Shown here: piece after piece, positions 16,660 through 25,452 of the stretch
How the letters are laid out: each line of letters starts with the position of its first letter
How positions within the stretch are numbered: position 1 is the first letter of the stretch
Translations under genes and position numbers: made by a program
Notes under the pieces: model-generated
Told to the model about the DNA's origin: nothing
The model's input: only the letters and a program-made list of their open reading frames with translations
Databases searched by the model: none
Origin: Blautia sp. OF03-15BH
GTDB taxonomy: Bacteria; Bacillota; Clostridia; Lachnospirales; Lachnospiraceae
Length of the DNA stretch: 64,000 nucleotides
Assembly: GCF_003463065.1 (NCBI RefSeq)
Contig: NZ_QSCM01000006.1
Coordinates: 1 to 64,000, forward strand
Reading direction: 5' to 3'

Positions 16660-17913
16660 ATGAAGTTTAAGAAAGGCATATGGACAGCAGCAATCCTTCT
16701 TGCGGGCATTTTTCTGGAGACAGGAACGGTTTTTGCAGAGGCCGGGGTAAAAAATCTGGAAGGAAATCAGATGCCCACGGGTGATCTGGCAGAATATACG
16801 CCGTCAAAGCCTATGGAGCTTCTGTCAGGGCAGGATGCCGCAAAGCTGGATGAGATCATGAGCACCTACAATGGATCCGGCAGCAGTCTGCTGAAGAACA
16901 CTTCAAAGAGTTATTACTATTATGAAAACCTGGATCCTGTTGCCAAGGAAATCTACGATGTGATGCTTGGGGTGGCACAGGATCCGGTGAGTGAAGGCAA
17001 TATCGGTCTTATGATGACGGATATCGATCCGCAGAGTCAGGACTACTATTATGAATTTAACGTCGCCTACCGGGCTCTGTGCTTTGATCATCCGGAACTT
17101 TTCTGGCTGTATTCCGGACAGGAGGCGGAAATGGTGTACTTGTCGGAGGCAGTCAATTACGGGGGCTTTTATTTTGTCTATATTAAAATGGCAGAGCCAT
17201 TTGTCAATTATGAGAAGCAGATGCAGGCCTTTAATACGGCGGCAGAAGCTTTTCTGGCAGATGTCAACAGAAATGTCTCCGATTATGAGATTGTCCGTCA
17301 GATCCATGACAAACTCATCGCACTGGTAAATTACAACGATCCGGTAGCTGACGGGGCAGTGGCCCTGGAACGGGGGCAGGATCTGGCGCATACGGCCTAT
17401 GGCTGTCTGGTGACCGATTCCAGCGGGATTTCCAACTATGCGGTCTGCGACGGCTACACACTGGCGATGGAATACCTTTTGCAGCAGTGCGGGATCGAAG
17501 TCGCTTTTATCGGTGGAATGGCAGGAGCCTCCGAGGCAGAAGCCGGAGGCCACGCCTGGAATATTGTAAAAATCGATGGTGTCTGGTATGAAATGGACAG
17601 TACCTGGGACGATGCCGGAAGCCGGGAAGATGATCTGACGCCTGGCACGGAGGAATATCAGTATTTCATGGAGGCCCTGCAGGATCCCGGATACAGGGAA
17701 AAGCTGGATCACTTTCTGTTCCTGGTTTCCACGGACACGATCACACATTTCCTGCCGGGAGATGAGTATAAATATATCACCCAGGATGGCATGTATGAGA
17801 TCCAGATGGTGCAGGAAAGTGTACATATCCGCTTAAATAACAGCAGCAGGGGTTCTGAGTGTGATTCTGCGATTATTTCGCTGGCGCCGGATGCGATGCA
17901 GAATTATCAGTAA
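16660..17913 (+). CDS. Secreted transglutaminase-like protein
   Basis: A 417-residue exported protein. A Sec signal peptide (about 1-27, KKGIWTAAILLAGIFLETGTVFAEA) is followed by an extension and a transglutaminase/cysteine-protease core with the full triad: C263 in YAVCDGYT, H298 in GGHAWN and D313 in MDSTWDD. Such proteins cross-link or cleave proteins at the cell surface or outside it. GAGGGG precedes the ATG 14 bp after the esaB-like gene, so it belongs to the T7SS transcript although it uses Sec. It may modify the kinase repeats or the downstream secreted proteins; that is inference. Confidence 0.82.
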   Translation: MKFKKGIWTAAILLAGIFLETGTVFAEAGVKNLEGNQMPTGDLAEYTPSKPMELLSGQDAAKLDEIMSTYNGSGSSLLKNTSKSYYYYENLDPVAKEIYDVMLGVAQDPVSEGNIGLMMTDIDPQSQDYYYEFNVAYRALCFDHPELFWLYSGQEAEMVYLSEAVNYGGFYFVYIKMAEPFVNYEKQMQAFNTAAEAFLADVNRNVSDYEIVRQIHDKLIALVNYNDPVADGAVALERGQDLAHTAYGCLVTDSSGISNYAVCDGYTLAMEYLLQQCGIEVAFIGGMAGASEAEAGGHAWNIVKIDGVWYEMDSTWDDAGSREDDLTPGTEEYQYFMEALQDPGYREKLDHFLFLVSTDTITHFLPGDEYKYITQDGMYEIQMVQESVHIRLNNSSRGSECDSAIISLAPDAMQNYQ

Positions 17914-17929
17914 GCCCAGAGGAAAAAAT

Positions 17930-19672
17930 ATGAAAACACATAAGGTTTTAAGAAGAACAGCCCTCTTTTTGTCTGCCGTTCTTCTGTCTGAGGCAGTGAT
18001 GCCTGTATCTGCGCTGCAGGAGGATGTGGAAAAACAACTGAAGGCGGTAAAGAGTCTGACAGACCTGGATCCGGATGCAAATGCCGCTGCAATCGGGATC
18101 TTATTGCAGCAGTGTATGGAGCTCTTGCCGGACGGAGATCCGGTGAAAAGCACACTGCAGAGCATTCAGGTACTGTCGGAAGGCGGAAGCCAGAATGCCG
18201 CTGCAGTAGATTTACTGCTAGACGGTCTGCTGCAGGGAAGCGGAGAAGCCGAAACAGAAGCGGCCGCTTCCGGGAAAACGGCTGCGGAGGGAAGTCAGGA
18301 ACTGTTTTCCGGAATGGTGTTTCCGGATCTGAACGCACTGCAGGAGACGGTTTTTGACGCCGGTATACCGGATTTTCAGATGCCGGAACTGACACAGACA
18401 AAGATTCCAGAGAGTGTGCTGGTGGATGTTCCGGGAGACTGGGGGAACAATGCGGCAAGCGGCCGCAGCCTGATCTCTTATTCTCCGGTGAACGGTTCCG
18501 GAGCGATCAGCCCCAAGGCCGGAACTCTGACTATCAGTTACTTTGCCATGGAATCAGAGGATCCGGCCAGTGCTTTTTTCAGCTATGAGAAAAGTATCTC
18601 GGATATGAGTGTCACTTCGGATATGCAGTCGGAGGACCTTTCTTCAGCCAGTCTGCCTGCCAAAAAACTGAATTTCCAGATGAATGTGGGAGCCAATCAG
18701 TTTGCCTGCGAAACCGTCTGCTTTATCTATGAAGACACGGTGTATGCCTTTGAACTGATGCAAGGACAGTTGTCTGCCTACAATTATTTCCCTGTATTCA
18801 ATCAGGTGGTGCAAAGTGCGGAGATCGCAGGAGAATCTGCAGTGATAGAAGGTCCGGCGGAAACGGAAGTGGCTACAGTGCCGGAAGGTCCGGCAGAAAC
18901 AGAAGTACCGGCAGTACCGGAAACGCCGGTGGAAACGGAAGCGGCTGCAGTGCCGGAAACGCCGGTGGAAACAGAAGCGCCGGAAGTGCCGGAAACGCTG
19001 GTGGAAACAGAAGCGCCGGAAGTGCCGGAAACACCGGTGGAAACAGAAGCACCGGAAGTGCCGGAAACACCCGTGGGCACAGGGGAAGAGGACATCAGTT
19101 CCTTCCGGTATGAACTGAATGGTCATTCCTATCAGTTCCCGACACCGATGAGTGAAATTGATCCATCGGATATTCAGCTGGACAGGCAGATCCGGCTGCC
19201 CTATGATATCTCTTCCGACGCGGACATGGAGTCCGGCAGTTGGACAGAGATCATCAACACCCAGTATTTTTACTTTGAAAATTCACTCTATAAAGAGATG
19301 ACGGGAATCACAAATATGATGGGCTACGACACGGTGCTGTCAGAGGGTATCCTTACGGCCCTCATCGACACCAACGGTACCTATCTGAATGTGGTTCTGC
19401 CCGGAGACGTCCATGTGGGCAGTTCCGAGGCGGATATCCTGAAAGGTTTCCCGCCTTTTGCAGGGAAGCAGCTGGACGGCGTGGCGACCTTTGTGGGCAA
19501 CGATTATCTCTATGCATGCAACGTGCGGGATGACGGCTGCAACGGTTATGCGATTGTCCGGAATGACGATCCGTTTTACAGTGCGGTCACGATCATCTGT
19601 GAAAATTCCGTCATAAAAGAAATCAGTTTTGAATGCATCGGAGCCGAAAGGGCGAAAGGTGTGTTTCAATAA
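17930..19672 (+). CDS. Secreted protein with Pro-Glu-Thr repeat linker
   Basis: A 580-residue exported protein of unknown function. The signal peptide ends near PVSALQ (residue 27). Next comes a helical module (about 30-105) with LDPDANAAAIGILLQQ and NAAAVDLLLDGLL. A beta-rich region (about 150-310) follows, then an ETEVPAVPETPV-type repeat of about ten-residue units (about 310-390) that looks like a cell-wall-spanning or spacer stretch. A second globular domain (about 390-580) opens with SSFRYELNGHSYQFPTPMSE. AGAGG lies before ATG 17930. Its helical module recurs at the C-terminus of the next protein. It has no LPXTG or membrane anchor, so it is probably released or wall-associated. Confidence 0.72.
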   Translation: MKTHKVLRRTALFLSAVLLSEAVMPVSALQEDVEKQLKAVKSLTDLDPDANAAAIGILLQQCMELLPDGDPVKSTLQSIQVLSEGGSQNAAAVDLLLDGLLQGSGEAETEAAASGKTAAEGSQELFSGMVFPDLNALQETVFDAGIPDFQMPELTQTKIPESVLVDVPGDWGNNAASGRSLISYSPVNGSGAISPKAGTLTISYFAMESEDPASAFFSYEKSISDMSVTSDMQSEDLSSASLPAKKLNFQMNVGANQFACETVCFIYEDTVYAFELMQGQLSAYNYFPVFNQVVQSAEIAGESAVIEGPAETEVATVPEGPAETEVPAVPETPVETEAAAVPETPVETEAPEVPETLVETEAPEVPETPVETEAPEVPETPVGTGEEDISSFRYELNGHSYQFPTPMSEIDPSDIQLDRQIRLPYDISSDADMESGSWTEIINTQYFYFENSLYKEMTGITNMMGYDTVLSEGILTALIDTNGTYLNVVLPGDVHVGSSEADILKGFPPFAGKQLDGVATFVGNDYLYACNVRDDGCNGYAIVRNDDPFYSAVTIICENSVIKEISFECIGAERAKGVFQ

Positions 19673-19695
19673 AAAAATAAAATAAGGAGAGAGTC

Positions 19696-22600
19696 ATGAG
19701 AGGAAAGTATATGAGAAAGCTCATCTGCTGTATGCTCGTTGCAATGATGGGCGTGGCGCAGCTGTGCTCCGTCGTTTCCCAGGCGGCAGATATTTCCGGC
19801 CTGGCTTCCGAGTCCCGGCTTCCCATTGTTTTGACTTTGGGAGCGGACCTGTCGGAGGACCAGAAGAGCCAGATTCTTCAGTTCTTTGGAATCGACCAGT
19901 CAGAAGTAACAACGATTACGATCACAAATGCGGATGAGAAGGAGAAGCTTGGAAACTTGATTTCCGCAGAGAAGATCGGTTCCTACACCTACAGCTGTGC
20001 GCTTGTAAATCCCACAAACGCAGGCGGTATTCAGGTAAAAACGGCAAACTTAAACTATGTGACCAGCAACATGATTGCCAGCCAGCTGTCCACCTCCGGC
20101 GTTTATAACTGTGAGGTTCTGACAGCAGCGCCCTTCGAGGTTTCCGGTACCGGAGCCCTCACAGGCGTTATGATGGCCTACGAGGAGGCCAGCGGATCCC
20201 AGCTTGACGAGGGCAAGAAAGAGCTGGCAAACGTAGAGCTCATCACCACAGGAAACATCGCTGACACGGTAGGACAGGATCAGGCAACCCTTGTGGTCAA
20301 TGACATTAAGATCCACATTGTCAGAGACCAGATCACCGAGGAACAGGCCGTTCACGACGTTGTGGACAATGTCATCGGCGTGACGGAGACGGCGGCAGCA
20401 GAGGCAGCGGCAAATCAGGGCAAGGAAGCTCCGGCAAAGCTTGGCGAAGTCGAGAAGACCCAGCTCTATGATTTCAGCTACAAATTCAGCCAGATGGATT
20501 ACGATTACGCCCAGATGCAGCCGACCCTGGAGCGCGTTACCTACAACGTAGCCACCAGCAGCGGTATCGACGACCCGATCACCGACACCTTCACAACGAT
20601 CACCGAGGAGCAGGTTCTGCCGAGCAACAGTATTCTTCTGCGTACCAACGATGAAATCTGGGGCGAAGATGCGATCATCAATGCTACCAGCAGCGTTGCC
20701 GTATCTGACAGACCCGCAGAGCCTATCCAGGTGTTCACCGGTGAAGCAAGTCTGACCGCAGCAGGCGGTGTAAAGGCAGATGCTTTTATTTCCGGAACAA
20801 ATATCATTGAATACAAGGATCTGAACGGTTCTTACGCCCTGATGGATCTGAATGGAAATCTTCTCACAGAATCCATTTACAGTCAGGATATGATGGGCAG
20901 AAAAGGTTATATCATAGCCGAGCTCAATGATGGCTCCGGAAAATCCGGTATTCTTGCACCGGACGGTTCTGTTGTTGTAGATTTCCAGTATGACGCTGTA
21001 AAAGTCGTAGGAAACATGTGGGCGGTAGGTGTGATCCTGACAGAAGGCGGTACGGAAGACGAGTATGATTATACGGACTATACCAATTATTATCTCATCG
21101 ATCATGCAGACGTTTACTACATAGGAAACCAGGGAACCCAGTGTGTCGGAACCTTGGGAAGAGATGATTTTTACGATGCGGAATCCTGCGCGGATTATAT
21201 CAATATCCAGGCGAGAAGCGGTGTGATCACCACCTATGATTCTGCCTTCAATGCCGTACAAACCGCGGATTCCCTGTACCATTTCGGTGATTATGACTAT
21301 GACAATTCTCTGGAAGATGCCCTGCAGCAGAAGACCGGCTATTCTGTCAGAAGCTTCTATGGCAAATACGCGATGGTTTCCGGTGATAATGGTTACGGAA
21401 TCATTGACCGGTATGGAAATGTCATTGTGCCCACACAGTTTGGCAACTTTGATACTTCCTTTGATGTTTATGAAAACGGCGGTTATTTCCTTTCCATTGG
21501 AAACGAGCAGACCGTTTTCGTAACAGCCGGAGGAAATGTCACCGGTTCCTTTAACTATGGCTATAATAATGCAGAATCGGTTATGGGCTATGGAATGAGT
21601 GCCCGGGTAAAGACGAGCGATGGCAAATATCTCCTTCTGTCTGCAGATGGAAGAGAATCTGATCTGGGAACAACGTATGAATATATGAACGTGATCAAAG
21701 AATCCAAGGGTATGCTCTGGATCGGTCAGCCGACTGACGGAAACGGGTATGATCTGATCGACTGGCACGGAAATGTACTTCTTACCGGAAGCAGCGGTTA
21801 TTCCATGTCAGAAAACGGAAGCTATCTCATTTCCCAGGAAGGATACACCTCATCCACTCTCTATATGGTAAATGATGCAGATCCCGTGGATCTGGCCAAC
21901 AGTGCCGGAGGAGCCACAGAAATGCAGGTCGAGACAAAAGAGGGAGCCTCTCTTGAAGTCTTTGACGGAGAAGTAACGATTGCAAGTGTCGGTAATGTCG
22001 CATCCGAGAGATTTATTGATGGCACAGATCTACTGCTGGCAACCAATGACGGAAACAAATATGCGGTTATGGATGTGACAGATACGCAGTACTCAAATCC
22101 GCAGTTTTCCCGTTATACGAGCTATGAGAGTGGCTTTGTTCTCATGGAGGATGCGGATACAGAGAAAACAGGAGTTATGACGACAAAAGCGCAGATGGTA
22201 GTTCCCTGTGAGTATGACAATGTGAACATCCTCAATGAGAAATGGATCGCAGCTTATCTGCTAAAAGAGGCGACAGAGAGCGATTATGATTTCCAGAGTT
22301 ATTCGGATAATGGCTATTATCAGATCGAGACCGCTGTTATTTATCACATAGGAGAAACCGAGACCGCTTCCGTAAAACTGACCAGAGACCAGGTGGCAGA
22401 TCTTCAGGCAGATGGAGACTATCTCAATGTCCAGGATCGAAGCAGCGGAAAAGTAACGACGTATGATGCTTCCTTTAATGCTGTGGCAGCAGCCGACAGT
22501 GTATGGAACTTTGGTGATTACTCCTATGAAAATGTGGTTCTGAAGCAGATCAGTGACAAATCCGGTCATGGAGCACTGAAAGTCTATGATGATGGCTATG

Positions 22601-23559
22601 TCATGGGATCTGACTGGGACAGCGAGGCAGGAGAGAGCGTATATGGTGTCATAAATATGAATGGAGAAGAGATCCTTCCCTTTGAATATGACCGGATTCA
22701 TTATAACTATGGCGGCAGCGGCAGATGTCTGAGTACAAATGGTTATTTCTGTGTAGAAAAAGACGGCAAGATCGGTTTTGTAACGAAGGGAGGAGAAGTA
22801 AGCTGTGAATTGAAGTATGACAGTGAAAACTTTGAGTGTGACGGCCTGGCCGGTACCTATAAGAACGGAGATGGCACTTACACCATCATTGCAGCGGACG
22901 GAACCGAATCCGGTCCTTATCCGAATTCTCCCCATGGCCGGGCAAATGGTATGATCTTTGAGGTTTCTGCGATTGACGGTAATCCGATCCTTGTAGACTG
23001 GCATGGAAACGAGCTGCTGAAAGGATATTCCTATTTCAGCTTTTCAGACAGTGGAAATTATTTTGTAGCCAAGAAAAATTACAGTGATCCTACGGAGCTC
23101 TTTACGATCAACGGGGCAGAAGTGATCGGCGTCAATGGCAATGCGGGCGGAACCGGAGCTGTTTCCATGCCGGAAGCAGAAGAGCCGGAAGTCCAGCAGA
23201 CCGAGGCTCCGGCAGAAGCGGAGACAGAAGCACCTCAGGAAATGGAGCAGATACCGGAAACACAGGCGGAGACAGCCGCAGCAGAAGTGACAGAAACAGA
23301 AGCTCCGACAGCAACAGGAGGATCAAAAGAGGAAATCCTTCCTCTCCTTCAGAGTGCTTCCGCACTGGCAGAAGCCGATGCAGCAGCAAATAAAGCTGCC
23401 ATCCTGACACTTCTTACGCAGGCAAAGGAAAAAGCAGAAGGCAGTTATCCGGATGCGGCTTCCGTCATTGGCGGTGCCATCACCCTGCTGGATACAGACA
23501 GCCCGGACGGTGCTTCCGTTCTGGCACTGCTTAATTCTGCGACTACGATATTGGGATAA
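19696..23559 (+). CDS. Secreted DUF1002-WG-repeat protein
   Basis: A 1287-residue exported protein. A signal peptide (to about residue 30) is followed by a DUF1002/YpuA-like domain (about 35-230, VLTLGADLSEDQKSQILQFFGI). Two homologous WG-repeat-like modules of about 400 residues follow (about 345-735 and 748-1148), with repeated units such as GYGIIDRYGNVIVPTQF and VYGVINMNGEEILPFEY. A Thr/Glu/Pro-rich linker leads to a C-terminal helical module resembling the N-terminal module of the preceding protein. WG repeats form beta-propeller-like surfaces for binding. AAGGAG lies six bases before the ATG. It is the last gene before a strong terminator. Confidence 0.8.
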   Translation: MRGKYMRKLICCMLVAMMGVAQLCSVVSQAADISGLASESRLPIVLTLGADLSEDQKSQILQFFGIDQSEVTTITITNADEKEKLGNLISAEKIGSYTYSCALVNPTNAGGIQVKTANLNYVTSNMIASQLSTSGVYNCEVLTAAPFEVSGTGALTGVMMAYEEASGSQLDEGKKELANVELITTGNIADTVGQDQATLVVNDIKIHIVRDQITEEQAVHDVVDNVIGVTETAAAEAAANQGKEAPAKLGEVEKTQLYDFSYKFSQMDYDYAQMQPTLERVTYNVATSSGIDDPITDTFTTITEEQVLPSNSILLRTNDEIWGEDAIINATSSVAVSDRPAEPIQVFTGEASLTAAGGVKADAFISGTNIIEYKDLNGSYALMDLNGNLLTESIYSQDMMGRKGYIIAELNDGSGKSGILAPDGSVVVDFQYDAVKVVGNMWAVGVILTEGGTEDEYDYTDYTNYYLIDHADVYYIGNQGTQCVGTLGRDDFYDAESCADYINIQARSGVITTYDSAFNAVQTADSLYHFGDYDYDNSLEDALQQKTGYSVRSFYGKYAMVSGDNGYGIIDRYGNVIVPTQFGNFDTSFDVYENGGYFLSIGNEQTVFVTAGGNVTGSFNYGYNNAESVMGYGMSARVKTSDGKYLLLSADGRESDLGTTYEYMNVIKESKGMLWIGQPTDGNGYDLIDWHGNVLLTGSSGYSMSENGSYLISQEGYTSSTLYMVNDADPVDLANSAGGATEMQVETKEGASLEVFDGEVTIASVGNVASERFIDGTDLLLATNDGNKYAVMDVTDTQYSNPQFSRYTSYESGFVLMEDADTEKTGVMTTKAQMVVPCEYDNVNILNEKWIAAYLLKEATESDYDFQSYSDNGYYQIETAVIYHIGETETASVKLTRDQVADLQADGDYLNVQDRSSGKVTTYDASFNAVAAADSVWNFGDYSYENVVLKQISDKSGHGALKVYDDGYVMGSDWDSEAGESVYGVINMNGEEILPFEYDRIHYNYGGSGRCLSTNGYFCVEKDGKIGFVTKGGEVSCELKYDSENFECDGLAGTYKNGDGTYTIIAADGTESGPYPNSPHGRANGMIFEVSAIDGNPILVDWHGNELLKGYSYFSFSDSGNYFVAKKNYSDPTELFTINGAEVIGVNGNAGGTGAVSMPEAEEPEVQQTEAPAEAETEAPQEMEQIPETQAETAAAEVTETEAPTATGGSKEEILPLLQSASALAEADAAANKAAILTLLTQAKEKAEGSYPDAASVIGGAITLLDTDSPDGASVLALLNSATTILG

Positions 23560-23603
23560 CAGGAAGAAAAGGCTTTGACAGCAACACCATAGGGTAACGA
23601 AAT

Positions 23604-23648
23604 GAGCAGCGGAATTGGATAACTTCAGTTTCTGCTGCTTGTTTTTTT
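23604..23648 (+). terminator. Terminator of the T7SS-like operon
   Basis: A 10-bp stem (23605-23614 with 23630-23639, one G-T pair) is followed by a run of T (to 23648). It ends the long transcript that begins near 7.57 kb. Confidence 0.75.
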
Positions 23649-23675
23649 CCCGAAGAAAGTGAAAAAATTGCTTTA

Positions 23676-23691
23676 TGTTTCACGTGAAACA
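23676..23691. promoter_or_regulatory. parS site 1
   Basis: TGTTTCACGTGAAACA matches the ParB/Spo0J parS consensus of Firmicutes exactly. It lies between the T7SS terminator and the histidine kinase gene. Confidence 0.88.
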
Positions 23692-23806
23692 TTTCTATCC
23701 GGAAATCTGATTATGTTGTATAATGAAGGAGATGAAAACGCATTTGCAAAAGAGCATTTCTCGTGCAGCGGAACGTAAGGATTTTGATTTAAGAAAGGAA
23801 AATAGG

Positions 23807-25438
23807 ATGAATCATTCCATAGTAAAAAGTGCAATTCGTTCCATGGTTCTGACGCTCATGGCAGCAATTCTGATCATTGAGATCTCTAGCTTTTTTCTTA
23901 TTCAACAGGATGGAGAAAGAGCAAGAGAATTATTCGGTGATTCTGTAGAGGCTTATGGTAATTACTGGGAAAACAAATTGGACGAAACAGCAGATTCCAT
24001 GCTTGGGTTTATCGGGATTGAGACAGGAGTTATGTATCGTCAATTGTGTGAATCGGATCGTAAGTTGAAAGTGGAAATAGCGAAGACTCAGCTACATACG
24101 CAAATTCAGCAAATGAATGCCCGTTACGGAAATGAACTTACAACATTTGTTTATGTTCCGGACAGGGATATTTATTTTTCTGCAAATGAGAAAGGGCTTT
24201 CTTATGCAAATTATCAGGAGATGAAACAAGCCATCAGTAAATACATTCAAGAGCATATTGTGGCTGCAGGCGATAAATGGAAAATCCTGATGGTAAATGA
24301 TACGCCTTACATATTCAAAATTTACCACATGTATAATGGTTACATAGGAAGTTTATATTCCGCAGAACGGGTTCTGGACGGTTTATATGACAAAAAAGCA
24401 GACTGGTTTCTGGAGATTCTGGACAGTGACAAACAAAATGTGCTTGAAAAAGGGGAAAAACATGCCGGAAAAACCGTTTCCTATGAAAGTCAGCTGAAAG
24501 GAACCGAGGTAACGATTTCTGTTTCCGTAAAAAGCGGTCGCCTGTATAACAATACAGGATTCGGTCTGTTAATATTCTGTGGAACTTTATTTCTGGCAAT
24601 GATACTGATCACAGTAGTCTGGGGAAGGGAAGCCAGGAGAGTATTTTTCCCTCTGGAAAAATTGAGACTGGCAATGGAACGTTATAGTGAAGGTGAGATG
24701 GATACGCGCCTTAAGGTTTTAAACAACGGTTCACAGATCGATCTTTTATACAAAACGTATAATAATATGGCAGATCAGATCCAGAATTTAAAAATACAGG
24801 TGTATGAAAAAGAACTGGAACGCCAGAGGATCAACAGTCATTTCCTGAAAGTACAGATACAGCCGCATTTTTACACAAATATATTGAATCTGATCTATGG
24901 CATGGCACAGATGAAAGATTTTCGTTCTATTCAGCAATTATCTCTGGTAAGCGGAAAGTATTTCCGCTATTTACTGGGACAGAAGGGGACTTTTGTTCCT
25001 TTATCTGAGGAAATGAATTGTCTTAACAGCTATGCGGAGATCCAGCGTTATCGGTATCAGGACAAATTCGAGACAAGTATGGAAATCCAGGAAGGCCTGG
25101 AAGAGCAGCTGGTACTGCCAATGATCGTGCAGACCTTTTTTGCAAACAGTTTGAAACATAATATCATGAGAGTCCCGCTGTTAAAAGTAAAAGTAAGTGT
25201 AAGATCTGTTGAAAAGGAAGGTCTGAAAATTACTATTATGGATAATGGAGTCGGTTTTGATCCGGAGATCCTGAAGCGTATTGAAAATGGAGAATCCATT
25301 GAAGAGAACGGAGAACATATAGGAATCCAGAATGTAAAAGAGAGAATCCGGGAGTTCTATGGTAAAGACGGAAAAATGGAGATCCATAGTGTTCCGGGGA
25401 AAACAGAGGTTGTTTTATATTTGCCCCATATCATGTAG
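23807..25438 (+). CDS. YesM/LytS-type sensor histidine kinase
   Basis: A 543-residue membrane sensor. Two helices (about 10-32 and 255-277) enclose a large extracellular sensor domain. A HAMP region (RRVFFPLEKLRLAMERYSEGEMD) leads to the His_kinase domain with phospho-acceptor H354 in QIQPHFYTNILNLIYG and an ATPase domain with MDNGVGFDP and GIGIQNVKER-like G-box (GEHIGIQNVKERI). ATG 23807 has AAAGGAA six bases upstream. An ATG at 23729 region would add a 25-residue basic leader that overlaps a TATAAT at 23719-23724, so I prefer the downstream start. It pairs with the response regulator 14 bp on and probably controls the adjacent importer-fucosidase genes. Confidence 0.88.
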   Translation: MNHSIVKSAIRSMVLTLMAAILIIEISSFFLIQQDGERARELFGDSVEAYGNYWENKLDETADSMLGFIGIETGVMYRQLCESDRKLKVEIAKTQLHTQIQQMNARYGNELTTFVYVPDRDIYFSANEKGLSYANYQEMKQAISKYIQEHIVAAGDKWKILMVNDTPYIFKIYHMYNGYIGSLYSAERVLDGLYDKKADWFLEILDSDKQNVLEKGEKHAGKTVSYESQLKGTEVTISVSVKSGRLYNNTGFGLLIFCGTLFLAMILITVVWGREARRVFFPLEKLRLAMERYSEGEMDTRLKVLNNGSQIDLLYKTYNNMADQIQNLKIQVYEKELERQRINSHFLKVQIQPHFYTNILNLIYGMAQMKDFRSIQQLSLVSGKYFRYLLGQKGTFVPLSEEMNCLNSYAEIQRYRYQDKFETSMEIQEGLEEQLVLPMIVQTFFANSLKHNIMRVPLLKVKVSVRSVEKEGLKITIMDNGVGFDPEILKRIENGESIEENGEHIGIQNVKERIREFYGKDGKMEIHSVPGKTEVVLYLPHIM

Positions 25439-25452
25439 AGGAGAGGAAACGT

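Noticed and set aside
16903..17826. 307-codon minus-strand frame opposite the transglutaminase-like gene
   Set aside because: It lies wholly antisense to a well-supported coding region and shows no recognisable domain.
18840..19090. Regular short direct repeats that could look like CRISPR or a satellite array
   Set aside because: They are in-frame coding repeats of about 30-60 bp with no spacers of independent sequence.
18644..19126. Minus-strand frames with striking Phe-Arg-His or Ser-Gly-Thr repeats
   Set aside because: The repeats are the reverse readings of the Pro-Glu-Thr repeat coded on the plus strand.
20050..21768. 572-codon minus-strand open frame inside the DUF1002-WG gene
   Set aside because: It is antisense to a gene with signal peptide, domains and ribosome binding site; composition is that of a reverse-frame shadow.
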